From the NCBI GenBank assembly GCA_016303235.1, contig JAEDMB010000014.1:1-21952 (forward strand): a stretch of DNA of 21,952 nucleotides. Direction: 5' to 3'. Of this stretch, positions 15,046 through 21,952 are shown piece after piece (the first letter of the stretch is position 1; each line of letters begins with the position of its first letter). The translations under genes and the position numbers were made by a program. The DNA is from Oscillospiraceae bacterium. Lineage in GTDB: Bacteria; Bacillota; Clostridia; Oscillospirales; Ruminococcaceae. The notes under the pieces are model-generated. The model was not told the DNA's origin. It did not search any database and saw nothing but the letters and a program-made list of their open reading frames with translations.

Positions 15046-15624
15046 TCAGAATATTTTTAAGCTTTTAAGCGGAAAAACTCTCATAACAACCTTTCCGACG
15101 ATACTTTCCTCCGGAACAAATCCGATACTGCTGTCACGGCTGTCACGGGAATTTCCCCTGTTGTCACCCATTACGAAAATGCAGTTTTCCGGAACCGTTA
15201 CGGGATATTTACCGGTAAAAGCTCCCTCGTCAAGATGTGTAAGACCGGATATATAAGGCTCATTCTGAAGAACACCGTCAATATATACAAGACCTTTTTC
15301 AAAGTCAATATCTATTGTCTGTCCTTCGGTAGCAATAACACGCTTTACAATTGTTTTACCAAGACCCTGACGGTATTCGGGAGTATTTTCATCGCTTAAA
15401 AGAATTGCTTCCTGACAGTCGGCAACAATTATATCTCCGTTCTTAAGTGTTCCGTAAATTTCGGAAATTATAAGCTGGTCATTTGTAAAAAGAGTTGGCT
15501 TCATAGAATCTCCGCTTACTGTTGTAGGCTTGAGAATATATGTAAAAAGAAGTGACATTGCAAACAAAACAATGAACATTGTTTCCGCAAGGCTTTCAAT
15601 TTCCTTCAGGATTTTTTTATTCAT
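15046..15624 (-). CDS. lepB: Type I signal peptidase, second copy
   Basis: A membrane-bound serine/lysine protease that removes signal peptides from exported proteins. It has 192 residues with one N-terminal membrane span (about 14-31) and the catalytic domain outside the cell membrane. Nucleophile Ser40 is in GDSMKPT, the general-base Lys94 is in TIVKRVIA, and FVMGDNRGNSRDSRD is the box E signature. It follows the first lepB by 12 bases, with AGGTGA before the ATG. The two paralogues differ through most of their length, so this is not a recent duplication; different substrate preference is likely but not shown. Confidence 0.95.
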   Translation of the reverse strand: MNKKILKEIESLAETMFIVLFAMSLLFTYILKPTTVSGDSMKPTLFTNDQLIISEIYGTLKNGDIIVADCQEAILLSDENTPEYRQGLGKTIVKRVIATEGQTIDIDFEKGLVYIDGVLQNEPYISGLTHLDEGAFTGKYPVTVPENCIFVMGDNRGNSRDSRDSSIGFVPEESIVGKVVMRVFPLKSLKIF

Positions 15625-15636
15625 GATTTCACCTGA

Positions 15637-16296
15637 TTAAAGTATTTTGAAATTTTCAAGCGGGGCATATCTTACAATAGCCTTGCCGAAAATCTGATTT
15701 TTCTTTATAAAGCCTATATACGGGTGACGGCTGTCGGAAGATGCGTTTCTGTTATCGCCCATAACGAAATAATAGCCTTCCGGAACTGTTACAGGGAAAT
15801 CAAAAGCTCCCTCATCAGTAAGTGTAAGGGCATTTATATAGGGTTCATCAAGGATATTTCCGTCAACAGTAACATTGCCGGTTGAAAAGTCAATATCAAC
15901 AGTCTGACCGCCCTCAGCAATGACTCTTTTGATGATACATTCATTAAGCTGATAGCTGTCTCTTGAGACTACTTCATTATTTTCGTCAAGGAGATAAGCC
16001 TTATCATTGTTAATAACTATGATATCGCCATATGAAATATCAGGAACTAAAGTAGTCACAAAAACCTTGTCCTCGTCCTGAAGTGTGGGAACCATAGAAG
16101 TTCCGACAACATTGACAGGGTGAAGAATGTATGTAAACAGCAGTATGACTATAAACATAGTGATTGACGTTGATTCGGCAATGTCAATAATATCCCGAAG
16201 CAGTTTTTTTCCTTTTTTTTCAGAATTGCCTTTATTTTCGCTTTCAGAAGAATTTTCAGTATTCTCCTGAACTTCCATATTATTTTCGTCTTTCAT
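15637..16296 (-). CDS. lepB: Type I signal peptidase, first copy with acidic cytoplasmic extension
   Basis: A 219-residue signal peptidase. Seen: a hydrophilic, Glu/Asn/Ser/Lys-rich N-terminal extension of about 43 residues absent from the neighbouring copy, one membrane span at about 44-60, Ser67 in GTSMVPT, Lys123 in CIIKRVIA and FVMGDNRNASSDSRHP. The frame reaches a GTG at 16305, but AGAGGTG overlaps it; the ATG at 16296, six bases after the site, is preferred. It stands 113 bases after rplS, behind a terminator-like hairpin, and no independent promoter was found, so it is probably expressed by read-through. It is co-transcribed with the second lepB. Confidence 0.95.
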   Translation of the reverse strand: MKDENNMEVQENTENSSESENKGNSEKKGKKLLRDIIDIAESTSITMFIVILLFTYILHPVNVVGTSMVPTLQDEDKVFVTTLVPDISYGDIIVINNDKAYLLDENNEVVSRDSYQLNECIIKRVIAEGGQTVDIDFSTGNVTVDGNILDEPYINALTLTDEGAFDFPVTVPEGYYFVMGDNRNASSDSRHPYIGFIKKNQIFGKAIVRYAPLENFKIL

Positions 16297-16325
16297 AAAA
16301 AGCACCTCTTATCAGGATATTTTTA

Positions 16326-16352
16326 GCAAAAAAGGGACATTGCGTCCCCTTT
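16326..16352 (-). terminator. Terminator (probably partial) between rplS and lepB
   Basis: On the minus strand AAAGGGGAC-GCAAT-GTCCCTTTTTT gives a 5-bp GC core with A-T extensions and a run of six T. It probably lets only part of rplS transcription continue into the lepB-rbgA operon. Confidence 0.75.
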
Positions 16353-16366
16353 AAAGCATTCGTAAA

Positions 16367-16389
16367 GGACAGTAAAAAAAGAGCTGTCC
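16367..16389 (-). other. rplS 3' UTR hairpin
   Basis: GGACAG and CTGTCC form a 6-bp stem around an 11-base loop with seven T. The flanking CTGGGACA (16392-16385, minus strand) is complementary to TGTCCCAG of the rplS leader (16784-16777). It is not a good terminator by itself, because the T run is in the loop. Confidence 0.5.
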
Positions 16390-16409
16390 CAGACGGAATC
16401 CGGAAAAAA

Positions 16410-16754
16410 TTATCTAATCTGTTCCTTAACCTTTGCAGCCTTGCCGACTCTGTCACGGAGATAGTAGAGCTTAGCTCTGCGAACCTTACCGTATCTTACA
16501 ACTTCAACCTTAGCAACTGCGGGAGTGTGTACAGGGAAAACTCTTTCAATGCCACAGCCGTGAGCAACACGTCTTACAGTGAAAGTTTCGTTGATACCGC
16601 CGTGTTTCTTAGCGATAACAGTACCTTCAAAAATCTGGATACGGCTCTTGTCGCCTTCCTGAATTTTAACGTGAACCTTAACAGTATCACCAACATTGAA
16701 CTGAGGTACTTCTGATTTCAAGCTTGAATCGCTTATAAGTTTAAGTGCATCCAT
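16410..16754 (-). CDS. rplS: 50S ribosomal protein L19
   Basis: L19 lies at the 30S-50S interface of the large subunit. The 114 residues match the family, with [48 protein letters not shown] and a basic C-terminal [27 protein letters not shown] lies nine bases before the ATG at 16754. The gene has its own promoter 160 bases upstream and a long structured leader, consistent with autogenous control. It heads the rplS-lepB-lepB-rbgA-rnhB-yraN-thrC cluster. Confidence 0.98.
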   Translation of the reverse strand: MDALKLISDSSLKSEVPQFNVGDTVKVHVKIQEGDKSRIQIFEGTVIAKKHGGINETFTVRRVAHGCGIERVFPVHTPAVAKVEVVRYGKVRRAKLYYLRDRVGKAAKVKEQIR

Positions 16755-16776
16755 TTTTTAATTCCTCCTAAAAATT

Positions 16777-16893
16777 CTGGGACATTCGATACTCTTTAAT
16801 ATATTGCGACTCTGTGAATGCGGTAGAGTGCAAAGAGCAGAGGACTGTCCGGTTTAATGTCTTTCGGCATTAACTCTCATCTGCAAAAAGCAG
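16777..16893 (-). promoter_or_regulatory. Structured 5' leader of rplS (candidate L19 autoregulatory leader)
   Basis: Minus-strand RNA shows nested pairings: outer GGACA (16850-16846) with TGTCC (16784-16780), middle CTCTTT (16837-16832) with AAAGAG (16797-16792), and inner ACTCT (16829-16825) with AGAGT (16813-16809), extended by TGC/GCA with one bulge. Upstream are a TTAATG/CATTAA hairpin (16873-16854) and a CTGC/GCAG hairpin (16893-16881). The outer stem ends about ten bases before the ribosome binding site, so a ligand that stabilises it could block initiation. An L19 leader class is known in Firmicutes; I cannot confirm that the sequence fits that model. Confidence 0.65.
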
Positions 16894-16914
16894 ACGGATT
16901 TCAAATGCTTTTTA

Positions 16915-16943
16915 ATAATAACATACTTTTCCGGAAAATGCAA
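16915..16943 (-). promoter_or_regulatory. Promoter of rplS
   Basis: On the minus strand TTGCAT (16943-16938), 17 bases, then TATTAT (16920-16915) preceded by TGT, an extended -10. The position gives a leader of roughly 150 bases before the rplS start. Confidence 0.8.
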
Positions 16944-16971
16944 GTGTTTTTGAAAAATTTTTCAGAAAAAT

Positions 16972-16999
16972 TTAAAAAAGTTATTCCGGCTGAGGAATA
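16972..16999 (-). terminator. Terminator after the amidohydrolase gene
   Basis: TATTCC and GGAATA (16999-16982 on the minus strand) form a short 6-bp stem with a six-base loop, followed by ACTTTTTT. It ends the 17-22 kb unit before the rplS promoter. Confidence 0.7.
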
Positions 17000-17005
17000 T
17001 ACTTA

Positions 17006-17812
17006 TTATAATATGCCGAAAAATCTTTTGAGATTGTCAGCAAGAATCATCTGATTTTCTTCGTGAGTGAATCCGAGTGACATAAGGTTATAAAATTCGG
17101 AAGTATGACGCCACATAGGGAAATCTGTTCCGAAGAAACAGCGTTCAATTCCGAGATTGCGTATATATTTCACTGCCGTTTCCTTAGGCATAAAATCAAG
17201 GGAACTGCTTGTGTCGAACCACACGTTATCCATACCAGCGAGATATTTCTGAGCTTCTTCCCAGCGTTCATATCCTCCGAGATGAGCAGATATTACTTTA
17301 AGATTCGGGAAATCCTTATGCACCTGCACAAGCTTTTTCGGAGCAGAATATTCATATCTTCTGTCGCCGAAATGTATAAGCATAGGGAGTCTGCCCTCTG
17401 CTATTTCATACATCTTGTAAGCCTCTTTGGAATCAATATCAAACTTCTGAAAATCAGGGTGCAGTTTAATGCCCTTCAGGTTAAGCTCAAGAATCTGATT
17501 GAAATCACGTTCCATATCATCAGACTGAGGGTGAAGTGTTCCAAGACCAATAAATTCCTTATGCTGTTCACATTCATTTGCAATAAAGCTGTTGATATTA
17601 TGAACCTGTGCAGGATTTGTTGCGGTTGAAAATACAAGATAGCGGGATACATTTATTTTTTTACCGCTTTCAATAAGATTGGTGCTGTTGCCGATATTAC
17701 GCATTTTAAGGTCGTAAAAATTGCCTATGCTCTCGGTAGCAATTCCGGCTATTTTATCCGGAAAGATATGTGCATGAGCATCGATTATTTCATATTCTTC
17801 ATAATTTTCCAT
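17006..17812 (-). CDS. Amidohydrolase-2 family metal-dependent hydrolase
   Basis: The 268-residue TIM-barrel protein is of the amidohydrolase-related family that includes ACMSD-type decarboxylases. Metal and catalytic motifs seen: DAHAHIFP with H13 and H15, GIKLHPDFQ with K116/H118, LIHFG with H147, ISAHLGG with H177 and FFGTDFP with D230. No signal peptide is present, so it is cytoplasmic. AAAGGAG lies ten bases before the ATG. It follows the HEPN-like gene by 16 bases and ends with a terminator, so it belongs to the same transcription unit as the two unusual genes upstream; whether that is functional or accidental is open. Substrate unknown. Confidence 0.85.
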   Translation of the reverse strand: MENYEEYEIIDAHAHIFPDKIAGIATESIGNFYDLKMRNIGNSTNLIESGKKINVSRYLVFSTATNPAQVHNINSFIANECEQHKEFIGLGTLHPQSDDMERDFNQILELNLKGIKLHPDFQKFDIDSKEAYKMYEIAEGRLPMLIHFGDRRYEYSAPKKLVQVHKDFPNLKVISAHLGGYERWEEAQKYLAGMDNVWFDTSSSLDFMPKETAVKYIRNLGIERCFFGTDFPMWRHTSEFYNLMSLGFTHEENQMILADNLKRFFGIL

Positions 17813-17828
17813 ATTAAATTAACTCCTT

Positions 17829-18929
17829 TTACTTGCTTTCAGAAAAACGGCTCAGGATTTTTTTAACTTCCTGATAGCTGACAGCATTATTATGTGCAAT
17901 TTTATTTCTTGACCTGTAAAATAAATCAAGTTCCTTTTTTTCCTTTTCGGAATCTATTTTAAGCTTTCCCAGCTGAATAAGATATTTAATATTTCCTATA
18001 TCCAAATCATAGGGTTCAGATATTTTCTCATTTACTTTATTCTCAATTGGCAGTATAAAGTCCAGCTGTTCGTAATTATCAGTTATAAAGCGTCTCCTGT
18101 ACCGTTCAATAATAGGAAAGATATTTTTTATCTGAGCTTCCAGAACTATTTGTTCTGTAAGATAAAGACTTGTAAGCTGAATTTCCTCGCCGTCACTGTA
18201 ACGGAATTTTTCAGCACATTTTCTTAGAATTTCCTCGGGATTTTCGGCAAAATTTTCCTTGTATTCAGTCAGCAATGCACAAAATTCGGCATGACGTTCT
18301 CCTAAAAGGAATGCAAGCTCTGCAATATAATGCTTGATTTCATCACTGCACTTCAAATCCGATACAAGCAGAGAGCAGAACATATAATAGTCATAGCTTT
18401 TGATTTCGTTTTCCCAGCAGATTATATGAATATTTCTGCAAACCGGAACAGTTTTTTCACCGTCCTCAAAGTATTCAAGAATAAATGTTGCACGGTTCTT
18501 TTTTGAACTGCAACATGTTTCATATTCATCGGCAAAACTGCACCAGTGTTTATAATTGCCTTTATTTATTCCCTTTATCCATACATATGTGTTGTTAAGG
18601 GATATGTCATCTCTTGAAGAAAGAAATTCCGCATATGATTCCCCCGGCCAGCGTTCAATTTCAGGACAGTATCTCTGTGATATAATTCTTCCGGCATCAT
18701 CGGGAGAATTTATAATTTTTTCAGAAACATCAATAATATCAAGCTTGTTGCTTGAATTTTTTCTGTGGAGCTTTTCGCTTATATGACTGAAAAGGAAATC
18801 ATACCATGGTACATGTTTCGGAAAAAAAAGAGCCGTGCTTTTCTCGGCAGTCAGATGACTTGAAATATCATTCATAACCCTTACGGCATTTGACACCTGA
18901 CACCACCATATAGATGCTTTGTCACTCAA
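17829..18929 (-). CDS. Unrecognised protein with C-terminal HEPN-like RNKIAH motif
   Basis: I do not recognise this 366-residue soluble protein as a named family. Residues about 1-180 look alpha/beta, with hydrophobic strands such as STALFFP, LDIIDVS, TYVWIKGIN and ATFILEYFE. Residues about 190-366 look helical. Near the end, YRSRNKIAHNNAVSYQEVKKIL contains R341-x4-H346, the R-x4-6-H pattern of HEPN domains, many of which are RNases of toxin and defence systems. The start is a TTG at 18929 with AGGT nine bases upstream; the first in-frame ATG is at 18875 and would remove the well-ordered KASIWWCQVSNAV segment. No membrane span or P-loop is visible. It lies 61 bases after the large gene, separated by a hairpin, and 16 bases before the amidohydrolase. 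A nuclease or effector role is inference. Confidence 0.72.
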   Translation of the reverse strand: MSDKASIWWCQVSNAVRVMNDISSHLTAEKSTALFFPKHVPWYDFLFSHISEKLHRKNSSNKLDIIDVSEKIINSPDDAGRIISQRYCPEIERWPGESYAEFLSSRDDISLNNTYVWIKGINKGNYKHWCSFADEYETCCSSKKNRATFILEYFEDGEKTVPVCRNIHIICWENEIKSYDYYMFCSLLVSDLKCSDEIKHYIAELAFLLGERHAEFCALLTEYKENFAENPEEILRKCAEKFRYSDGEEIQLTSLYLTEQIVLEAQIKNIFPIIERYRRRFITDNYEQLDFILPIENKVNEKISEPYDLDIGNIKYLIQLGKLKIDSEKEKKELDLFYRSRNKIAHNNAVSYQEVKKILSRFSESK

Positions 18930-18955
18930 AATAAATTACCTGCCTTTCATTATTT

Positions 18956-18986
18956 TTCAAGGGCGACAAATAAGTGTCGCCCTGAA
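18956..18986 (-). repeat. Strong intergenic hairpin carrying GGGCGACA arms
   Basis: GGGCGACA (18961-18968) and TGTCGCCC (18975-18982) pair perfectly around a six-base loop; TTCA/TGAA extend the stem beyond one bulged A. There is no T run on either side, so it is not a standard terminator. The minus-strand 11-mer GGGCGACACTT is repeated in the radA palindrome. It lies between two genes of the same unit and may set their relative expression. Confidence 0.7.
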
Positions 18987-18990
18987 TAGA

Positions 18991-21952
18991 TTATTCCATA
19001 TATTTAAGAAGCTTGTCTTCAATTTCGTCCTGACTGCCGATAATACCGCAGAAGTTCTCACGGAAAAAGAAGTATCTGTTTTCAAAGCCCTTTACAAGTA
19101 TACCCATATTGCAGAGATTTTCAAGGACTTCAATAAGCTTTTCTTCAGAAAGTGCTGAAACGTCTTTAATCCAGTAACTGTCAGCAATAAGGCGTATTTC
19201 ATCGGAAGTATATCCGTATTCTGAATTTTTTATACAACAGAGATATGCTGTAATAACAGCACATGAATAATAAATTCCTGATTCATCATTTCCGAGCATA
19301 TCAATGAAAATATTTTTCATTCCGTTTCGGAATTTCTTGTTTCCGAGAATCTTTTTTATATGGCTTTCAGTTACAATATAAGGAGGACTGCTTATTTCGT
19401 TATATCCTGCATAGTCTTCACGGCAGAGTGATTCAGCAAGAGCATAGCACCAGTAATTTACAGCCTGCGGACAATAATTGGAATCTGCAAGTATAAGCGA
19501 TACTGTTTCCGGACTGTCAAAATACATTCCTATATATCGCATTGGCGAAACAACAAGATTTATTCCCTCACTGACATTAAGAGGAGACAGATTTTCCGGA
19601 TTTTCGGATATTTCATATGGTTGGAACTTTGCAAACGGCATTATAAGCGACATAAGCATATTATTTATATTATTTTCGGAATAGTTCTGTTCAAGATATG
19701 ATATTACTACTCTGTCAATAATCGGAAATGCCTTTGAAACTGAACGGCTTGCCTTTATTTTTCTTGCGATGTGACGTCTTTCGGATTCTGTAAGGGCATA
19801 ATCGAGAAATACAAGCGTATTGTTTTTCTGATTTGCAAAGCCGGAAATAAGCTTTTCAGTACCGGAATATTCAAAAATACAGATTACATCAAAGCTGTTT
19901 CTGAAAACGGAAACAGGACATGTATCATTTTCAGCAGTTACAGAAAATCTTTCGGAATTGCCTGACGTTTTTCCCTTTGAAACAGCTTTGCAGTTTTTCC
20001 AGCCAAGCTTTTCAAGAAGTGATTCAATACCCTTTTCATCTGAAATCCAGTCGGGAATAAGATTTGAACCGCTTGAATAAATAACTTCATCGGTGCATTT
20101 TCTGTAATTTTCCGAATATCTGCTCCAGAATCCACTGAGAAAATCTTCCTGAATGATATTATCTTCCGGTAAGCTCTGACCTTTTGCAATAAGGCTCATA
20201 TAGCTTAAAGCAACTGTAAAATTGCCTTTTTCCGTTGCAGAGCTTATTTTTTCAAAACCACTTCCGGAAATTCCGTAAAATTCATTTAATTTTTCAAGCT
20301 TTGACTTAACGGAATTTTTAAGGCTTTCCGATTTATTAATTATCATATTTTCAAGGCTTTCAAGGAGCTTTGAATAAAATCCGTAATTATGCGAAGAACA
20401 GCATTTCTTATACCATATATCTGCAACTTTCAAAACAAGCTTTTTAAGTGATTCACGCTGATAAAACTGTCCTTTGCAGTCGGCAAGCTCCATATTTTCC
20501 GCAAAACTGTTTTTGAGGCTTAAAATTTTCTGTTCGGAGAAACGGCAGTATTCGGAAATTTTTTCTATTTTTTCGCTGTAATTTCCGGAAAGACTGTTTC
20601 TGAGTGAAAGATATTCATTTATTATAACTGCTGAACCGTAATCATTATTTGAAATATCCTTGCTGAATATTTCTTCAAGCCTGTTTTCGAGTGAATTATG
20701 ACTTTCAGATGCATGCTTTATAATTCTGTCCGTTATGCTGAAACCCTCAAGCGAACAGAATTTTGAAGATAAATCAGGTATGCCGTCAGAATCCAGAGTT
20801 ACATAACCACTTTTCAGAAAATCTATAAAATAGTATTTTCTTTCTGAATAATCATATGAACCGTCTATTCTACCGCATATATCTCTGAAAGTTCTGTTCA
20901 GAACAGAGGCAGGAGCAGTATTTGAAATATCTGTTGACATAATTAATTCGTTAAGTATTCCGAGAACAGTTTCTCTTTTCTGCTGATATTTTTCATGAGC
21001 TTTTTCATAAGATGCGAACTGATTTCCCTGCTTTACGAGTTCAGTCCATTCACAGATAACGGAAGTTATTTTTCTGAGAACATATGCAGAATGGTTGCGG
21101 AGGTCGTTGGAAAGTTCATCAGAAGAATTTACTGTTTTTCTGCTTGCCTTTATTCTTTCAAGTGATTCGTCCCATGCTCTTTTTATATATCTGCTGATTT
21201 TGTCTTCTGATATATCAGCAGGGGTAACATTTCCCTTATCCCTTATGAAATTTTCCATAAGGAAATTTTCAGCCTCACTGCATTTTTCAGAATTTCCCTC
21301 ACATACGATATTAAGAATATTCATCAGTTCTTCCTTTTCGGAATAAATAACTGATGTAAATCTTTTGACTCTCAGATTGCTATAAGGTTCAGAAGAATTG
21401 CAGTATCTTTTATAAAGTTCAACAGCCTTTGACTGTATCTTGTTTATGCCGTTTTCTGCACACAGCTTGTCTTTCATACAGTAATCGGAAAAGCTGTCCA
21501 TACCGATATTGAATTCTTTTCTGAAATCTGAAAGAATATCAGTCAGTGTTTTAAGTTCAGGATAAGTTTCAGCCGGAGAACTTCTTTTTATATCCTCCGC
21601 AAAGCTGTTTATTGAATAGTCATAAAAGCAGTCGCTGTAATAAACTGCACGGAGCTTGCAGGCAGTCATACAGTATTCATACATTTCAGTTCCCGAAAAT
21701 TCACCTGTTTCAGGAATATCAAATATACTTCCCGAGGTATAAAGGCAATTTTCGGCAGGATTGTCAAGAGCCATGCTCATTAATTTATAAAAAGGACGGT
21801 AATTTTCATTCATTTCAGAAACAGCTTTGATATAAGTCAATGCACAGCTGTACTGTCCGGAACAGAGCATTTTATTTAATTCACTGCTTATCTTTCCGGA
21901 ATCCTGAAATATTTCTGAATTTTTATTCATAAAATCCGAATAGCTTTTATCA
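18991..21952 (-). CDS. Very large helical protein with ATPase-type flanking regions but no P-loop; 5' end beyond window
   Basis: The frame has no stop before the right edge (codons DKSYSDF precede the first Met at 21930, which lacks a good ribosome binding site), so the gene probably continues; 979 residues are counted from that Met. Residues about 1-690 are mostly helical, Ser/Glu/Lys-rich and without membrane spans. Residues about 700-770 (LVFLDYALTESERRHIARKI, AFPIIDRVVISYL, MSLIMPFAKFQPY) match the segment I remember just before the P-loop in giant ATP-binding proteins of gut Clostridia. Residues about 778-979 (LSPLNVSEGINLVVSPM, ILADSNYCPQAVNYWCYAL, winged-helix-like YFFFRENFCGIIGS) match the segment after it. 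The Walker A and B region expected between is absent, leaving about ten residues. It is followed by the HEPN-like gene. Function unknown; a regulatory or scaffold role is inferred. Confidence 0.75.
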   Translation of the reverse strand, partial: DKSYSDFMNKNSEIFQDSGKISSELNKMLCSGQYSCALTYIKAVSEMNENYRPFYKLMSMALDNPAENCLYTSGSIFDIPETGEFSGTEMYEYCMTACKLRAVYYSDCFYDYSINSFAEDIKRSSPAETYPELKTLTDILSDFRKEFNIGMDSFSDYCMKDKLCAENGINKIQSKAVELYKRYCNSSEPYSNLRVKRFTSVIYSEKEELMNILNIVCEGNSEKCSEAENFLMENFIRDKGNVTPADISEDKISRYIKRAWDESLERIKASRKTVNSSDELSNDLRNHSAYVLRKITSVICEWTELVKQGNQFASYEKAHEKYQQKRETVLGILNELIMSTDISNTAPASVLNRTFRDICGRIDGSYDYSERKYYFIDFLKSGYVTLDSDGIPDLSSKFCSLEGFSITDRIIKHASESHNSLENRLEEIFSKDISNNDYGSAVIINEYLSLRNSLSGNYSEKIEKISEYCRFSEQKILSLKNSFAENMELADCKGQFYQRESLKKLVLKVADIWYKKCCSSHNYGFYSKLLESLENMIINKSESLKNSVKSKLEKLNEFYGISGSGFEKISSATEKGNFTVALSYMSLIAKGQSLPEDNIIQEDFLSGFWSRYSENYRKCTDEVIYSSGSNLIPDWISDEKGIESLLEKLGWKNCKAVSKGKTSGNSERFSVTAENDTCPVSVFRNSFDVICIFEYSGTEKLISGFANQKNNTLVFLDYALTESERRHIARKIKASRSVSKAFPIIDRVVISYLEQNYSENNINNMLMSLIMPFAKFQPYEISENPENLSPLNVSEGINLVVSPMRYIGMYFDSPETVSLILADSNYCPQAVNYWCYALAESLCREDYAGYNEISSPPYIVTESHIKKILGNKKFRNGMKNIFIDMLGNDESGIYYSCAVITAYLCCIKNSEYGYTSDEIRLIADSYWIKDVSALSEEKLIEVLENLCNMGILVKGFENRYFFFRENFCGIIGSQDEIEDKLLKYME

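Noticed and set aside
17105..17629. 174-codon open frame on the + strand opposite the amidohydrolase
   Set aside because: Antisense to a gene with complete catalytic motifs; no promoter or ribosome binding site was seen for it.
19500..19800. Walker A or GKT/GKS motif in the giant protein
   Set aside because: The Gly/Lys/Ser/Thr-rich GKTSGNS segment near residue 660 lies before the LDYAL-type strand, lacks the preceding strand and GxxxxGK pattern, and is not a P-loop.

Overview
The window reads as chromosome of a low-GC, strictly anaerobic gut-type Firmicute, most likely a Ruminococcus-like member of the Oscillospiraceae. The evidence is AT-rich intergenic DNA with strong TTGACA/TATAAT promoters, strong AGGAGG-type ribosome binding sites, the Firmicute order rplS-lepB-rbgA-rnhB, a rubredoxin/rubrerythrin oxygen-defence protein, and lineage-typical small families (DUF6465, VTC domain plus DUF4956). 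No tRNA, rRNA, insertion sequence, phage gene or CRISPR array was seen. No gene-free stretch exceeds about 250 bases.

Layout. Positions 1-4386 are on the + strand: the 3' part of clpB, radA (starting inside the clpB stop codon), then, behind a consensus promoter, a four-domain flavin reductase/rubredoxin/rubrerythrin protein and a cyclophilin. Back-to-back terminators near 4.39-4.47 kb separate this from the rest of the window, which is entirely on the - strand. Read from high to low coordinates, that strand carries: a very large protein of unknown function that runs off the right edge, a 366-residue partner with a HEPN-like RNKIAH motif, and an amidohydrolase; then rplS with a structured leader, two tandem signal peptidases, rbgA, rnhB, yraN, thrC and a metallophosphoesterase; then tig-clpP-clpX; then a small membrane protein with an M50 protease; then a repeat-rich DUF6465 protein; and finally a VTC-domain/DUF4956 pair.

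Themes. Much of the window is protein homeostasis and ribosome biology: ClpB disaggregase, trigger factor, ClpXP, cyclophilin, signal peptidases, L19 and the 50S GTPase RbgA. RadA, RNase HII and YraN are nucleic-acid maintenance genes. The rubrerythrin fusion points to peroxide or oxygen detoxification.

The most unusual region is 17.8-21.95 kb. The large protein resembles, from memory, a family of giant ATP-binding proteins of gut Clostridia, both just before and just after where the P-loop ATPase core should lie. Here the core appears to be absent, with the flanks joined by only about ten residues. Its neighbour has a candidate HEPN motif. This pair is the best candidate for an undescribed system, but its remaining parts may lie beyond the right edge. 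Other points of interest are the fused rubrerythrin with an apparently intact internal start site, a dyad inside its promoter spacer, a structured rplS leader, and a palindrome with an 11-base core shared between the radA coding region and an intergenic hairpin at 18.96 kb.
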